From: Micromonospora arborensis
Lineage (GTDB): Bacteria; Actinomycetota; Actinomycetes; Mycobacteriales; Micromonosporaceae
Direction: 5' to 3'
Assembly: GCF_003205615.1 (NCBI RefSeq)
Contig: NZ_PYBV01000005.1
Coordinates: forward strand, 53,337 to 117,336
Length of the DNA stretch: 64,000 bases
Both the position numbers and the translations under genes were made by a program. Under the pieces are notes generated by a model. That model was given only the letters and a program-made list of their open reading frames with translations. It ran no database searches and had not been told where the DNA came from. Of the stretch, positions 34,566 through 42,913 are shown piece by piece; positions within the stretch are counted from its first letter, which is position 1, and each line of letters starts with the position of its first letter.

Positions 34566-35810
34566 TCAGCGGTTTGCCGCCCCGCCGCCAGAGGCTGGCG
34601 GGACCCGCTCGATCCGCACCCGGCTCAGCCATCCCGGTAGGTCACTGAGCACGTACAGCTCGCCGTTCACGTCGGTGCCGAACGCGGTCGGCTGGGTGGG
34701 GAAGTTTCCGATCGTGGCGGACTCGTAGCCGCCGGTGGGCTTGGGACGTACGGCGAACGCGAGGGTCGAGCAGTAGTCGCTCGCGATGTAGGTCCCCCGC
34801 GCCTCCGGGGTGGCGGACCCTCGGTACACCACGCCGCCGGTCACCGAGCAGTTCTCGGTCATGTAGTGGTCGTACTCGAAGACCGGGTCGGTGTACCGCA
34901 CGCCCGGCCGGCATTGCTCCGGGTCGAAGATCGGAGCGCCCTCTCGGCAGGACCAGCCGAGGTTCGCCCCACGCTGCGACGGACGGATGTGGTTGATCTC
35001 CTCGACCAGGCCCTGGCCGACATCACCGATCCACAGTGAGCCGTCTGCCGGGTCGATGGAGAACCGCCACGGGTTGCGCAGCCCGTAGACCCAGATCTCC
35101 GGTCGTGCGCCCGCCACGCGGACGAACGGGTTGTCGAAGGGAACGCAGTAGGGCTTCCCCCCGCAGGTGCGGTTGACGTCGATTCGCAGGATCTTGCCGA
35201 GCAGGGTTCCGAGGTTCTGACCGGACTTGAACGGGTCGTTCGCGTGGCCGCCGTCGCCGAGGGACCAGTAGAGGTAACCGTCGCGGCCGAACGCTACCTG
35301 TCCGCCGTTGTGGTTGCCGTACTCGGCGTGCTCCTGGGTGAGCAGCACCTGCACCCGCTCAGGAGCGCCGATGGGCACTCGCGCCAGGGTCAGCGCGCCG
35401 GCCGGCAGGCTCGTGTAGGCCACGTAGAGGATCCCGGTCCGCGCGAAGTTCGGCGCAGGCGTGATGCCGAGGAGGCCGCGCTCGTTGTCCGACGTGTCGA
35501 TCCGGGCGGTCAGGTCGAGCACCGGCTCGGCCGCCAAGCCGGTGTCGGGGTGGTAGGCGCGGACGGTGCCGTTCTTCTCCGCGACCAGCATCCGGCCGTC
35601 CGGCAGCCCGGTGATCGCGATCGGACGCTGCAGACCGAAAGCCACCCGTTCGGATACCACGGTCAGCTCAGCGAGTGGCGCAGCGCGGGTGTGGGATGTG
35701 CCGGCCGCGGCGGTGCCGGCCATCGGCGCCGGTGGCAGCAGAGACGCAGACAGGGCTAGAACGAGCAGCCCGGCCAGCGTGGCGACCGGGCGAGAAAGCC
35801 GTAGTGACAT
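34566..35810 (-). CDS. Secreted PQQ-dependent sugar dehydrogenase (soluble GDH/sorbosone dehydrogenase family)
   Basis: A 414-residue protein with GAGGAG eight bases before its ATG, a signal peptide (LAGLLVLALSASLLPPAP) and a six-bladed beta-propeller typical of soluble quinoprotein glucose/aldose dehydrogenases: FGLQRPIAITGLPDGRMLVA, ERGLLGITPAPNF, the catalytic-region HNGGQVAFGRDGYLYWSLGD, YGLRNPWRFSIDP and SLWIGDVGQ. Family members oxidise pyranose sugars using PQQ and Ca2+. A perfect CebR-type box lies 40 bases upstream, identical to the one before the AA10 LPMO gene at 37013, which suggests induction by cellulose-derived sugars and a possible role as electron donor to the LPMO. No PQQ biosynthesis genes are present in the window. 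Confidence 0.9.
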   Translation of the reverse strand: MSLRLSRPVATLAGLLVLALSASLLPPAPMAGTAAAGTSHTRAAPLAELTVVSERVAFGLQRPIAITGLPDGRMLVAEKNGTVRAYHPDTGLAAEPVLDLTARIDTSDNERGLLGITPAPNFARTGILYVAYTSLPAGALTLARVPIGAPERVQVLLTQEHAEYGNHNGGQVAFGRDGYLYWSLGDGGHANDPFKSGQNLGTLLGKILRIDVNRTCGGKPYCVPFDNPFVRVAGARPEIWVYGLRNPWRFSIDPADGSLWIGDVGQGLVEEINHIRPSQRGANLGWSCREGAPIFDPEQCRPGVRYTDPVFEYDHYMTENCSVTGGVVYRGSATPEARGTYIASDYCSTLAFAVRPKPTGGYESATIGNFPTQPTAFGTDVNGELYVLSDLPGWLSRVRIERVPPASGGGAANR

Positions 35811-35849
35811 GTTTCAGCTCCTCAAGCAGGTGGGGTGGGGAACGCAATC

Positions 35850-35863
35850 TGGGAGCGTTCCCA
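35850..35863. promoter_or_regulatory. CebR-type cellulose-utilisation box upstream of sugar dehydrogenase
   Basis: TGGGAGCGTTCCCA, one mismatch from the known streptomycete CebR operator TGGGAGCGCTCCCA. CebR is a LacI-family repressor released by cellobiose or cellotriose. The identical 14-mer recurs at 36963. Confidence 0.85.
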
Positions 35864-36265
35864 CCATACATTGACCTTCACCAATGCCCAACCGTGGCGG
35901 CCGGCCCCGGTGGTCTGTCCCTGGCCGTCTCGCTGCCGACCGGACCGAATCCACACTGATGCACTTCGATGTTGCCAGAGCGGATCCAATCGTGTTGGAA
36001 TGGCTCACATCGCCGCAGCACGGGGGCAACCGTGCTGGGAACGGCCAGCACGGGAGCAGCGCAGTGCCGGCAGCGCGCCGCTATGGCAGGCGCTCGCATG
36101 CCGCATCGCCGGGCCATCTCGACCACGACGGGCAGGCATCCTCGCCCGCCCTCCGTATCTCCCGGGTGCGTCTCCCCGGCGGCCGACCGCCCGACGTCTG
36201 ACAACCGGGGGCGTCCGATTCGGTCTGCCAGCGCATCAGAACCGGCAACGAGGTGAGAAGCAATC
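35864..36265. other. Gap without supported gene
   Basis: About 400 bases upstream of the dehydrogenase promoter and before the next rightward gene. Open frames on both strands here have no recognisable product or consistent codon bias. Apart from the nearby CebR-type box I see nothing in it. Confidence 0.5.
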
Positions 36266-36844
36266 ATGATCCGAGAGGGTTTCGCGGGTTGGTACCGAAA
36301 CCGCTTCGTGTGGGTGGCGGTGATCGTGCTGGCGGTGTCGGCCGGCGCGGTCGTACTGCTCAACCGGGCCGGCCCGGAGGCCGAGCCGGCGGATCTGCAA
36401 GGGCAGATCATGACCCGGATGCGCGCCACGCTCGAACAGGCGGACCCGGGGCAGCACAACCACGCCGGACACGGTGCCCAGCAGGTGACCACGGAGGAGA
36501 AGAAGCCGCCGGTGATCTGTGGCGTCCGCGTCTACGGCTACGAGCCGGCCGAGGCCACCGCGCTCGCCGACGTGCAGACGGTCTACGGCTTCCACCTCTG
36601 CGGGGTCGCCGAGCAGAAGCGCCCCTGGGACGTGGCGGTCAAGCTGGCCGGCCCAGTGATCATGGACATGTCCACCGAACCTCCGGGCATCCAGGTGGTC
36701 GAGGCGACCGCCGACGTCATGTTCACCGACCGGTTGCGGCAGATGTTCCCCGACAAGTACGCGGAGTTGGCGCTCAAGGAGGCGCTGGCCGAGTCGGAGA
36801 TGGCCGACCAGCGCCGCCGGTACGACGCCGCAGCCGGGCTCTGA
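36266..36844 (+). CDS. Single-pass membrane protein with His-rich linker
   Basis: A 192-residue protein. Residues about 13-32 (NRFVWVAVIVLAVSAGAVVLL) form one N-terminal membrane helix; a linker contains GQHNHAGHGAQQ (near 62-73), which could bind metal; a C-terminal domain has two cysteines (VICGVRVYGYEP, YGFHLCGVAEQKR) and a charged helical tail. Family not recognised. It lies between the two CebR-box genes but has no box of its own, and is followed by the LPMO promoter. Confidence 0.75.
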   Translation: MIREGFAGWYRNRFVWVAVIVLAVSAGAVVLLNRAGPEAEPADLQGQIMTRMRATLEQADPGQHNHAGHGAQQVTTEEKKPPVICGVRVYGYEPAEATALADVQTVYGFHLCGVAEQKRPWDVAVKLAGPVIMDMSTEPPGIQVVEATADVMFTDRLRQMFPDKYAELALKEALAESEMADQRRRYDAAAGL

Positions 36845-36962
36845 TCCAGCCCAGGTGGCTCGGCGTGCCGTCAGCGGCTTGACGGGACCGGTCAGCTCGA
36901 TCCACATCCGGCCATAAATAGATCAGTATTGATATTTAAGCCCATAGATGTAACAGTTGGCT

Positions 36963-36976
36963 TGGGAGCGTTCCCA
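36963..36976. promoter_or_regulatory. CebR-type cellulose-utilisation box upstream of LPMO
   Basis: TGGGAGCGTTCCCA, identical to the box at 35850, 36 bases before the LPMO start. An unusually AT-rich stretch (about 36912-36960) just upstream probably holds promoter elements. Confidence 0.88.
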
Positions 36977-37012
36977 TCCTGATCCCCAGTACCGAAGAAC
37001 GGAGGATGAACA

Positions 37013-37693
37013 GTGCGTTCACACAAGTCCGATCAATCCGGCGGGCAATCGCGGTCAACCGTCCGCCGGTCCCTCCAGGCGCTCGTCCTGCTGTTCGCCA
37101 TGGTGATTGGCATGCTGCCGTCGACGGGTGCAGCCCAGGCCCACGGCACCGTCATCAACCCGGCGAGTCGCGCCTACCAGTGCTGGAAGACCTGGGGCAA
37201 CCAACACACGAACCCAGCCATGCAGCAACAGGACCCCATGTGTTGGCAGGCTTTCCAGGCCAACCCCGACACCATGTGGAACTGGATGAGCCAGTTGCGG
37301 GACGGCCTCGCCGGCCAGTTCCAGGCCCGCACCCCGGACGGGCAGCTCTGCAGCAACGCCCTCTCCAGGAACAACTCGGTGAACCAGCCCGGAGCATGGA
37401 AGGCGACCAACGTCAGCCCCAACTTCACGGTCCAGATGTACGACCAGGCCAGCCACGGTGCTGACTACTTCCGGGTCTACGTCACCAAGCAGGGATTCAA
37501 TCGGGCCACCCAGCAGGTCGGGTGGGGCAACCTCGACTTGATCGCGACGACCGGGCGCTACGCGCCAGCGCAGAACATCTCGTTCAACGTCTCGGTCTCT
37601 GGACGCACCGGAGGCCACGTCCTGTTCGTGATCTGGAAGGCGTCCCACATGGACCAGACCTACATGTGGTGCAGCGACATCAACATCACCTGA
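37013..37693 (+). CDS. AA10 lytic polysaccharide monooxygenase
   Basis: A 226-residue secreted copper enzyme; GGAGG lies seven bases before GTG 37013. The signal peptide (LQALVLLFAMVIGMLPSTGA) ends AQA just before His44, which becomes the N-terminal histidine of the Cu-binding brace (HGTVINPASRAYQCW). The second brace histidine is H148 (QASHGADYF). Four or more cysteines and the C-terminal GGHVLFVIWKASHMDQTYMW match AA10 enzymes of actinomycetes acting on cellulose or chitin. There is no carbohydrate-binding module. The upstream CebR-type box argues for cellulose induction. It needs an electron donor, for which the co-regulated dehydrogenase is a candidate. Confidence 0.96.
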   Translation: MRSHKSDQSGGQSRSTVRRSLQALVLLFAMVIGMLPSTGAAQAHGTVINPASRAYQCWKTWGNQHTNPAMQQQDPMCWQAFQANPDTMWNWMSQLRDGLAGQFQARTPDGQLCSNALSRNNSVNQPGAWKATNVSPNFTVQMYDQASHGADYFRVYVTKQGFNRATQQVGWGNLDLIATTGRYAPAQNISFNVSVSGRTGGHVLFVIWKASHMDQTYMWCSDINIT

Positions 37694-37719
37694 TCGGCAA
37701 GATTGACAGTCGCAGCACT

Positions 37720-37755
37720 ACTCCGGCCCAGGGCGTTGCCGTCCTGGGCCGGAGT
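37720..37755. terminator. Strong hairpin terminator after LPMO
   Basis: ACTCCGGCCCAGG pairs perfectly with CCTGGGCCGGAGT (13 bp) around a 10-base loop and is followed by a T-containing stretch. It separates the LPMO from the convergent phosphotransferase gene and can serve both. Confidence 0.85.
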
Positions 37756-37773
37756 GTTCTTCCGGCTAGTGGC

Positions 37774-38514
37774 CTACTGGGCTCGCAGCACGGCGACCTC
37801 GGGGAACCCGTCCGGCGAGCCGTAGCCGTGCTCGGCCAGCCAGCGCACGTTGGTCAGGCATCGCAACGACCACCACGCGCGGATGAGGTCTCGGTCGACG
37901 TCGACGCCGTAGCCGGCAATGACGTCGCCAAGGTGCTCCTTGTGTCCGAGCGTGAGGGTGGCGAGGTCAAAGAGCGCATCGCCCTGGGACGCCTCGGACC
38001 AGTCGACAACGCCGGTGACCTCGTCACCGGCGACGAAGACGTGGTCGACCTGCAGGTCGCCGTGGATGAACACCGGTGTCCACGGCCGGAGCGCAGTCTC
38101 GGCGAGCCGGCGGTTGCGGGTGACCACGTCGGCGGGAAGGACGTCGTTGGCGACGAGCCACTCGCACTCGTCGGCGAGGCGTGCCGCGAGCTCGTCGAGG
38201 CTCTGACCGGGCCACGGCGGCAGCGGCGCGTCGTGCAGTATCCGTACGGCGGCACCCGCCGCTGCCCACGCGGCCGGCGAGGCGGGAGATGGTTCGCCGA
38301 GGTGGCCGAGTGCCGTCCCCGGGAGAGCGGCGAGCGCGAGCGCGGGCGGCTTCCGCCACAGGATCTCCGGGGTCGGGATCGGTGCCAGAGCCATCGCCTC
38401 GACCTCGACGTCGCTGCGGGTCTGATCGGCGTCGATCTTCACGAACACGTCGCCGACGCGCAGGGTCGCGTGCTCGTTATGGGCGACGACCACCTCGACC
38501 TCGTCTCCGTCCAT
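37774..38514 (-). CDS. Aminoglycoside phosphotransferase (APH)-family kinase
   Basis: From ATG 38514 a 246-residue APH-fold protein. Catalytic loop VFIHGDLQVDHVFV (Asp and Asn/His positions near residue 160) and the metal-binding VVDWSEASQGDALFDLATL (DFG-equivalent) are clear; GDVFVKID near residue 25 provides the ATP-binding Lys. Members phosphorylate small hydroxyl compounds or antibiotics; resistance activity cannot be inferred. Alternative ATG codons lie at 38523, 38526 and 38541 and no ribosome site decides among them. Confidence 0.88.
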   Translation of the reverse strand: MDGDEVEVVVAHNEHATLRVGDVFVKIDADQTRSDVEVEAMALAPIPTPEILWRKPPALALAALPGTALGHLGEPSPASPAAWAAAGAAVRILHDAPLPPWPGQSLDELAARLADECEWLVANDVLPADVVTRNRRLAETALRPWTPVFIHGDLQVDHVFVAGDEVTGVVDWSEASQGDALFDLATLTLGHKEHLGDVIAGYGVDVDRDLIRAWWSLRCLTNVRWLAEHGYGSPDGFPEVAVLRAQ

Positions 38515-38636
38515 GCTGGCCATCATTGCGGAAATGACCACCGACGTCGCCCGGATTATCCCGTGCGATCACGCACCGCCTTCTGTGTCGACACGACACG
38601 GCAGCTCCACCACCTCCGGCAACGGCAGCGCTGCGG

Positions 38637-39047
38637 ATGCTCGCCCGTGGTGCCAGGCTGTCCACGATGGCGACCCCGGAGCAGGGCACATCGTTGCCGT
38701 GGTCGCACACGGAGGCCGCGCGCGCCGTGCTGCGGTGGGCATTCGACACGCTGGACCTGAATCGAGTGCAGGCCGAGGCCGATACCCGCAACGTGGCCTC
38801 TGCCCGGGTGCTGGAGACTCTCGGGTTCGTGCGGGAAGGGACGTCGCGGGAAGACTGCGTCGTGAACGGCGAGGTCTCCGACTCGTCGGTCTACGGGCTG
38901 ATCGGTGCCCATCTGCCATCGCTGGGACCGTACGGCCGACTCGACCCGGTGCTTGACACCCCAAACGTTTCGGCACCATTGCCCGGCTTCACAATCACGT
39001 TCTTTGCGGTGCCACCCACCCTGTACTGCATCTTTGCCCGCCATTGA
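38637..39047 (+). pseudogene. 5'-truncated GNAT acetyltransferase fragment
   Basis: The part EAARAVLRWAFDTLDLNRVQ, EADTRNVASARVLETLGFVR, EGTSRE and VYGLI (about 38715-38905) is the C-terminal half of a RimJ/RimL-type GNAT protein. The N-terminal half is absent: the preceding codons have no family similarity. After VYGLI the frame runs on 140 bases antisense to the end of the next gene without similarity. A remnant of a deleted gene. Confidence 0.7.
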
Positions 39048-40162
39048 ACATTGACATTGCGCGCAACGACCACAAGGTTGAAGCTGAATGTCTGGTTCGC
39101 GTCAACCTGAACCAGATTTCGGCTCCAAAATTGTGGGTCATCAGCTGTAATCTGCCCAGATCGGTCTATTTCGACAGCTAGCCGGATGGTCTCAACCTCT
39201 CCGCCGCCCATTCCGCCTTCGCAGTCGAGGACGACGCCTTCGATTGGGTCGGACAGTTCGACGGCTTCGAATTCAATGTCCGTAACCACGACCGGTTCCG
39301 ACCCGGCTGCCAAGACCACCTCTACACCTAGCGAATCTGCGGCCACAAGGCCGACGGAGGCCTTGGCGCCGGAGTCGCCGACACCACAAACTATGTCAGG
39401 CGGCGGCACCTCGTTGATTGGTGCACCCGACAGGTATCGCGTCACCCCAAGGGGGTTGGCAGTGGGGTTGGCGGTGATGAAGCGAGGCTGCCCCGCCGTT
39501 TCGAGGGCGTTGTTGATCGCGATGCCGGCGAGTGTCACGACACCCGCCATCACGGCGCCGAGCAATGCTGTGCTGGCCCGCCGGAAGCCAATAGAGCGCA
39601 GATTCCACCAGTGCCCGAAGCCGGTTGTGGTAAAACTCCACTCGCCGTCATTCCGCACGATTTTAACGTTTGCCAAAGAGCTTTGGCAGGCCAGTTCGGG
39701 GACGCCATCGACCAGCAGGGTGTACTGCATGATTTGCCTGGCACCGATTAGCCCTGGACCGATGGATAGGACCTGTCCGTCCACCTCCAGGGGCGGTGGC
39801 GTGGCCTTCGCCGGTCTGCTACGTGTGCGGAGGTGCTCGACGATGGGTACACCGAAGTCGAATTTCAGCGGAATGCCTCGATCGTATTCCCCGCTTGTGA
39901 CATCTTGCCGGCCACTGCCGAGAATAAGAAGGTCGACGATGTGCGGGGCCTGCACGGTCTGCCCGTTACGCCGGACCTCAAGATCGGGTCGGAGATCCTC
40001 TGGCATCGACAACATCGCGACCGGGTCGGACATCCGATACAGGAGTCGACGTCTGGGCACCGTCCGCAGCGCGATCGCCGCGGCGAGCAGGCCAACGACC
40101 AGCGTCACCGCCACCCCGGCCACAGTCGCCCAGAAGCTACCGGCCTCCCACTGCCCTTCCAT
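38891..40162 (-). CDS. Two-helix membrane protein of unknown function
   Basis: A 423-residue protein with an N-terminal membrane helix (FWATVAGVAVTLVVGLLAAAI) and a second near residue 200 (ALLGAVMAGVVTLAGIAI). Between them is a cytosolic beta-rich region (DLRPDLEVRRNGQTVQAPHI, FDFGVPIVEH); after the second helix comes an extracytoplasmic domain of about 200 residues with two cysteines (DIVCGVGDS, VLDCEGGMGGGEVE). Similar proteins occur singly in actinomycetes; I cannot name a family. Codon bias is less extreme than in neighbours, hinting at transfer. Its 3' end overlaps the GNAT remnant by 157 bases. Confidence 0.75.
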   Translation of the reverse strand: MEGQWEAGSFWATVAGVAVTLVVGLLAAAIALRTVPRRRLLYRMSDPVAMLSMPEDLRPDLEVRRNGQTVQAPHIVDLLILGSGRQDVTSGEYDRGIPLKFDFGVPIVEHLRTRSRPAKATPPPLEVDGQVLSIGPGLIGARQIMQYTLLVDGVPELACQSSLANVKIVRNDGEWSFTTTGFGHWWNLRSIGFRRASTALLGAVMAGVVTLAGIAINNALETAGQPRFITANPTANPLGVTRYLSGAPINEVPPPDIVCGVGDSGAKASVGLVAADSLGVEVVLAAGSEPVVVTDIEFEAVELSDPIEGVVLDCEGGMGGGEVETIRLAVEIDRSGQITADDPQFWSRNLVQVDANQTFSFNLVVVARNVNVQWRAKMQYRVGGTAKNVIVKPGNGAETFGVSSTGSSRPYGPSDGRWAPISP

Positions 40163-40853
40163 TAGCTTCTCGACCTCACAGACGATCTAGGCACCGAGAG
40201 TGACGATTCGGCCATACTAGAGGTGGCGAACTGGAGAGTCGATCCCTGCACGGATGCTGGTGTGGCAGCCGCTGAGTCGCACGTGCCCGTTGCTTGGGGG
40301 CGGCATGGCCGGAGTTGTAGGACCGCGCACCGAATTGGCGTCGGTCACGACGTCAGCTCCGCCCCGAAGACTTCTGACAGGCATGCTGTGCGTCGCGTTC
40401 CTGGTGGTGAGGCTGGCGTGCCGGGGCGGGGATCGTACCGCGAAGGCGTCGAGATGACCCTGTACCAGGGGCGGCACACCGCGACGAGTCAGAACACCCC
40501 GCCCGGTGACGCGGAGTACACCGCCGCCTGTCCTGCCCGCGATCGAGGTCATGTTGCGCCGCTCGGCGGATCGCAGCAGAACAATGCGTAACTGGGCAGC
40601 CGCCATCGAAGGTTGACAGTCGCCGAGATGGCATTCAACGAGTACGATGGCCCGTGGCGTGAATCGATCGGAGCCGCAACTCCTTCCGATTCGCCTGGGG
40701 AACGGAGGCCGTGCCTGCCACGACCTCCAACTGCTGGCTTGGCTGTTGCCGGGCTGGCCGGGGGGCGGCCCTCGAATTTCGGTCGTTGCCTAAGCGGGGT
40801 CGACCGAGCTTCTGGGTCGCCCACACCCTCCCAGGTGATTGGAAGGTGGTTCG
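40163..40853. other. Gap of about 690 bases without supported gene
   Basis: Frames of up to 130 codons exist on both strands (about 40217-40606) but none has family similarity, good starts or steady codon bias. Base composition is lower in GC than surrounding genes. No repeat or hairpin stands out. Confidence 0.45.
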
Positions 40854-41033
40854 ATGATCGATCCGCGTGGCACAACTGAACAGCCTGAGCAGAGTCACCT
40901 CCCGTTGCGGTGGGTTGTGATTCTGGCCGTCGGCACCGGCGTGGGACTTCTGATCGGCTTCGCGGCTGGTCCCGCCCCGGGCATGACGGTGGGCGTCGCG
41001 ACGGTCGGTTTGCTTCACCGCGTCGTTCGCTAG
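40854..41033 (+). CDS. 59-residue two-helix membrane protein
   Basis: GGAAGG lies a few bases before ATG 40854. The product has a polar N-terminus (MIDPRGTTEQPEQSHLPL), a helix WVVILAVGTGVGLLIGFAAG and a second short hydrophobic part (MTVGVATVGLLHRVV). Family not recognised; a typical small actinobacterial membrane protein. A weak hairpin (TGCCTGA/TCAGGCA at 41047-41066) follows. Confidence 0.6.
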   Translation: MIDPRGTTEQPEQSHLPLRWVVILAVGTGVGLLIGFAAGPAPGMTVGVATVGLLHRVVR

Positions 41034-41046
41034 CCCGGCTCAGGAC

Positions 41047-41066
41047 TGCCTGACCTTGTTCAGGCA
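41047..41066 (+). terminator. Short hairpin after small membrane protein gene
   Basis: TGCCTGA and TCAGGCA form a 7-bp stem with a 6-base loop, 14 bases after the stop. Could be a weak terminator. Confidence 0.4.
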
Positions 41067-41319
41067 CGGAGAGGATTCGGCCAGTTGCCCCGTACCGGCC
41101 GAGCCCGCCTGGCCCTCGGCGATGCCGAGGGCCAGCTTCGTGCAGGAGTGCGAATGCGGGAGCCGGCGTCGCCGATCGTGACCGGTAGAAGTGGCATCGT
41201 GCGGACCGCCGATGCGCTCAACCTGGGACTGTGACGTTTTTCCCGACCTGTGACCCCGGCAAAGCCGTGCGGTGTCCGGCTTGAGGGGTTCCGAAGTGGG
41301 GCATGCCCGCGCCATCTTG

Positions 41320-41338
41320 CTTGACATCCGTCGTCAAG
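41320..41338. promoter_or_regulatory. Tandem inverted-repeat operator, site 1
   Basis: CTTGACATCCGTCGTCAAG: arms CTTGAC/GTCAAG around a 7-base spacer. It contains a consensus -35-like TTGACA. The second copy begins 21 bases on, i.e. two helical turns, so dimers would bind the same face. Confidence 0.75.
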
Positions 41339-41340
41339 TG

Positions 41341-41359
41341 CTTGACGCTGGGTGTCAAG
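41341..41359. promoter_or_regulatory. Tandem inverted-repeat operator, site 2
   Basis: CTTGACGCTGGGTGTCAAG: same arms and spacer length as site 1, ending 16 bases before the ATG of the HTH-protein gene. Suggests autoregulation of the HTH-hydrolase operon. Confidence 0.75.
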
Positions 41360-41375
41360 TAATGGAGGAGGCAGC

Positions 41376-41843
41376 ATGTCGCCAACCCACGAGGAATTGA
41401 CCGAGCAGCTCATCCGGTTGATCGATATCCGCCTGCTCGACCCCCTCGAAATCCTGGTCGACGGCCACGACTCCATCGACCCGCTGCGCGCCCTCATCCG
41501 GGATCGGGCCCGCTCCTGGGCCACCACGATCGTCAGCGGCGACGACCGGGCCGCCGTCAGCGTGATCATGCGCGCGATCTCCACCCTCTACCCGGGGGAC
41601 GGACCGTTCGACCCACCCCTCGACTGGTGGCGCGGCCCTTTCGGCCAGGCCGTCGCGCGACGGGTCGGCCACCCGACCGCCGAATCCGTGTCGTACGCGG
41701 TGGCAGGCGCCATGCTCGGCATCACCCGCCAGGGCGTCCACGACCTGGTCTCCCGCAACAGGCTCGCCCGCCACCCCGAAGGTGGCGTGCGCTCCGCCTC
41801 CGTACGCGACCGACTGCTCACGGAAGGAACCCGACGTGTCTGA
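41376..41843 (+). CDS. HTH DNA-binding protein, probable autoregulator
   Basis: GGAGGAGG lies directly upstream of ATG 41376. The 155-residue product has a helical N-terminal region (EELTEQLIRLIDIRLLDPLE) and a C-terminal helix-turn-helix (SYAVAGAMLGITRQGVHDLV followed by SRNRLARHPEGGVRSASVRD) like an excisionase/MerR-type winged helix. It overlaps the hydrolase start by eight bases and is preceded by two palindromic operators, so it probably represses its own operon. Ligand unknown. Confidence 0.75.
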   Translation: MSPTHEELTEQLIRLIDIRLLDPLEILVDGHDSIDPLRALIRDRARSWATTIVSGDDRAAVSVIMRAISTLYPGDGPFDPPLDWWRGPFGQAVARRVGHPTAESVSYAVAGAMLGITRQGVHDLVSRNRLARHPEGGVRSASVRDRLLTEGTRRV

Positions 41844-42744
41844 GACCGTCATCGACTCCGGGACCGTGCCCATCGCGATCCGCGACTTCGCCGGACCCGG
41901 ACAACCGCTGCTGCTCCTGCACGGCGCTGGCGGCAACCTCGCCCAGATGACCATCCTCGCTGAGCACCTGCGCCCGACCCACCGGGTGGTCACCGTCGAC
42001 CTGCGCGGTCACGGCCGGTCCGGAGACGGCCGGTGGCGCTGGGACGACGTACTGGACGACCTGGCTGCCGTCACCGACCACCTCCACCTCACCGCCCCCG
42101 CGGTGGTCGGCGTCTCCCTCGGCGGCATGCTCGCCACCCTTTGGGCGCAGCGTCACCCGGAATGCCCCGGTGCCGTCAGCTTGGACGGCAATCCGCCGTT
42201 GAACCGTCCGAACCAGCTCGCCGGGATGGATCCGGAGCAGGCCGAGGCCGAACTGGCGAAGCTGCGGGCCGTCTTCGACGGGATGGCCGCGATGCTGGCC
42301 GAACCGCTGACCGCCGAACAGGTGGCCGCCATGCTGGCGGGGCAGCGGGCCCTAGCTCAGCGCTACGGCGCCGCACCCGACGACTGGGTGGCGGCCTTCG
42401 AACGTAACCTCGTGCCCGGCGACGACGGACGCAGCCGGCTGCGGCCCGTCCCGGACCTCACCCGGCAGCTCCGGGACGCCATGGACTCCCTCGACCTGAT
42501 GCCCGCCTACCGCGACGTCCGCTGCCCGCTGCTGCTCGTTCTCGCCACCGAGGACCTCCCCGAACAACAGCCGTTCCACAGCCTGTACGAGACCTATCGC
42601 AGAGTCACCGCCGAACAGCTGGCGACTGTGGACAATCCGTTTCTGCGGGTGTGGCATCTCGCCGGCGCCAGCCACGCGATGGTCGCCGAACGCCCACCGG
42701 AGCTCGCCACCCTCATCACCGACTTCCTCAGCCCGCACGACTGA
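41836..42744 (+). CDS. Alpha/beta-hydrolase
   Basis: From GTG 41836 (GGAAGGA upstream, overlapping the previous gene) a 302-residue hydrolase. Seen: oxyanion loop GQPLLLLHGAGGNLAQ, DLRGHGRSGDGRW, nucleophile elbow GVSLGGM (Ser near residue 95), and catalytic His in LAGASHAMVAERP near the C-terminus. Acid residue probably in LLLVLATEDLPE. An esterase, epoxide or lactone hydrolase; substrate unknown. Operon partner of the HTH regulator, which may sense its substrate. Confidence 0.92.
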   Translation: MSETVIDSGTVPIAIRDFAGPGQPLLLLHGAGGNLAQMTILAEHLRPTHRVVTVDLRGHGRSGDGRWRWDDVLDDLAAVTDHLHLTAPAVVGVSLGGMLATLWAQRHPECPGAVSLDGNPPLNRPNQLAGMDPEQAEAELAKLRAVFDGMAAMLAEPLTAEQVAAMLAGQRALAQRYGAAPDDWVAAFERNLVPGDDGRSRLRPVPDLTRQLRDAMDSLDLMPAYRDVRCPLLLVLATEDLPEQQPFHSLYETYRRVTAEQLATVDNPFLRVWHLAGASHAMVAERPPELATLITDFLSPHD

Positions 42745-42913
42745 GGGCGACCCGCAGCAGCCCGCCTCCTGGCGACCATTACGCCCACCGGCACTGGTGC
42801 GTCGAGAACCGCCTTCACTGGCCCAGAGACCTGCGTGATCAGCCCTCCGATCCAGGGCGGCGGGCAGCAGACCGCTCCACGATGGTTGGCGGACTGCTGC
42901 TACAACGTCCTCT

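Noticed and set aside
35835..36492. Open frames on both strands in the gap upstream of the His-rich membrane protein
   Set aside because: No start with ribosome site, no stable codon bias, partly antisense to the gene at 36266.
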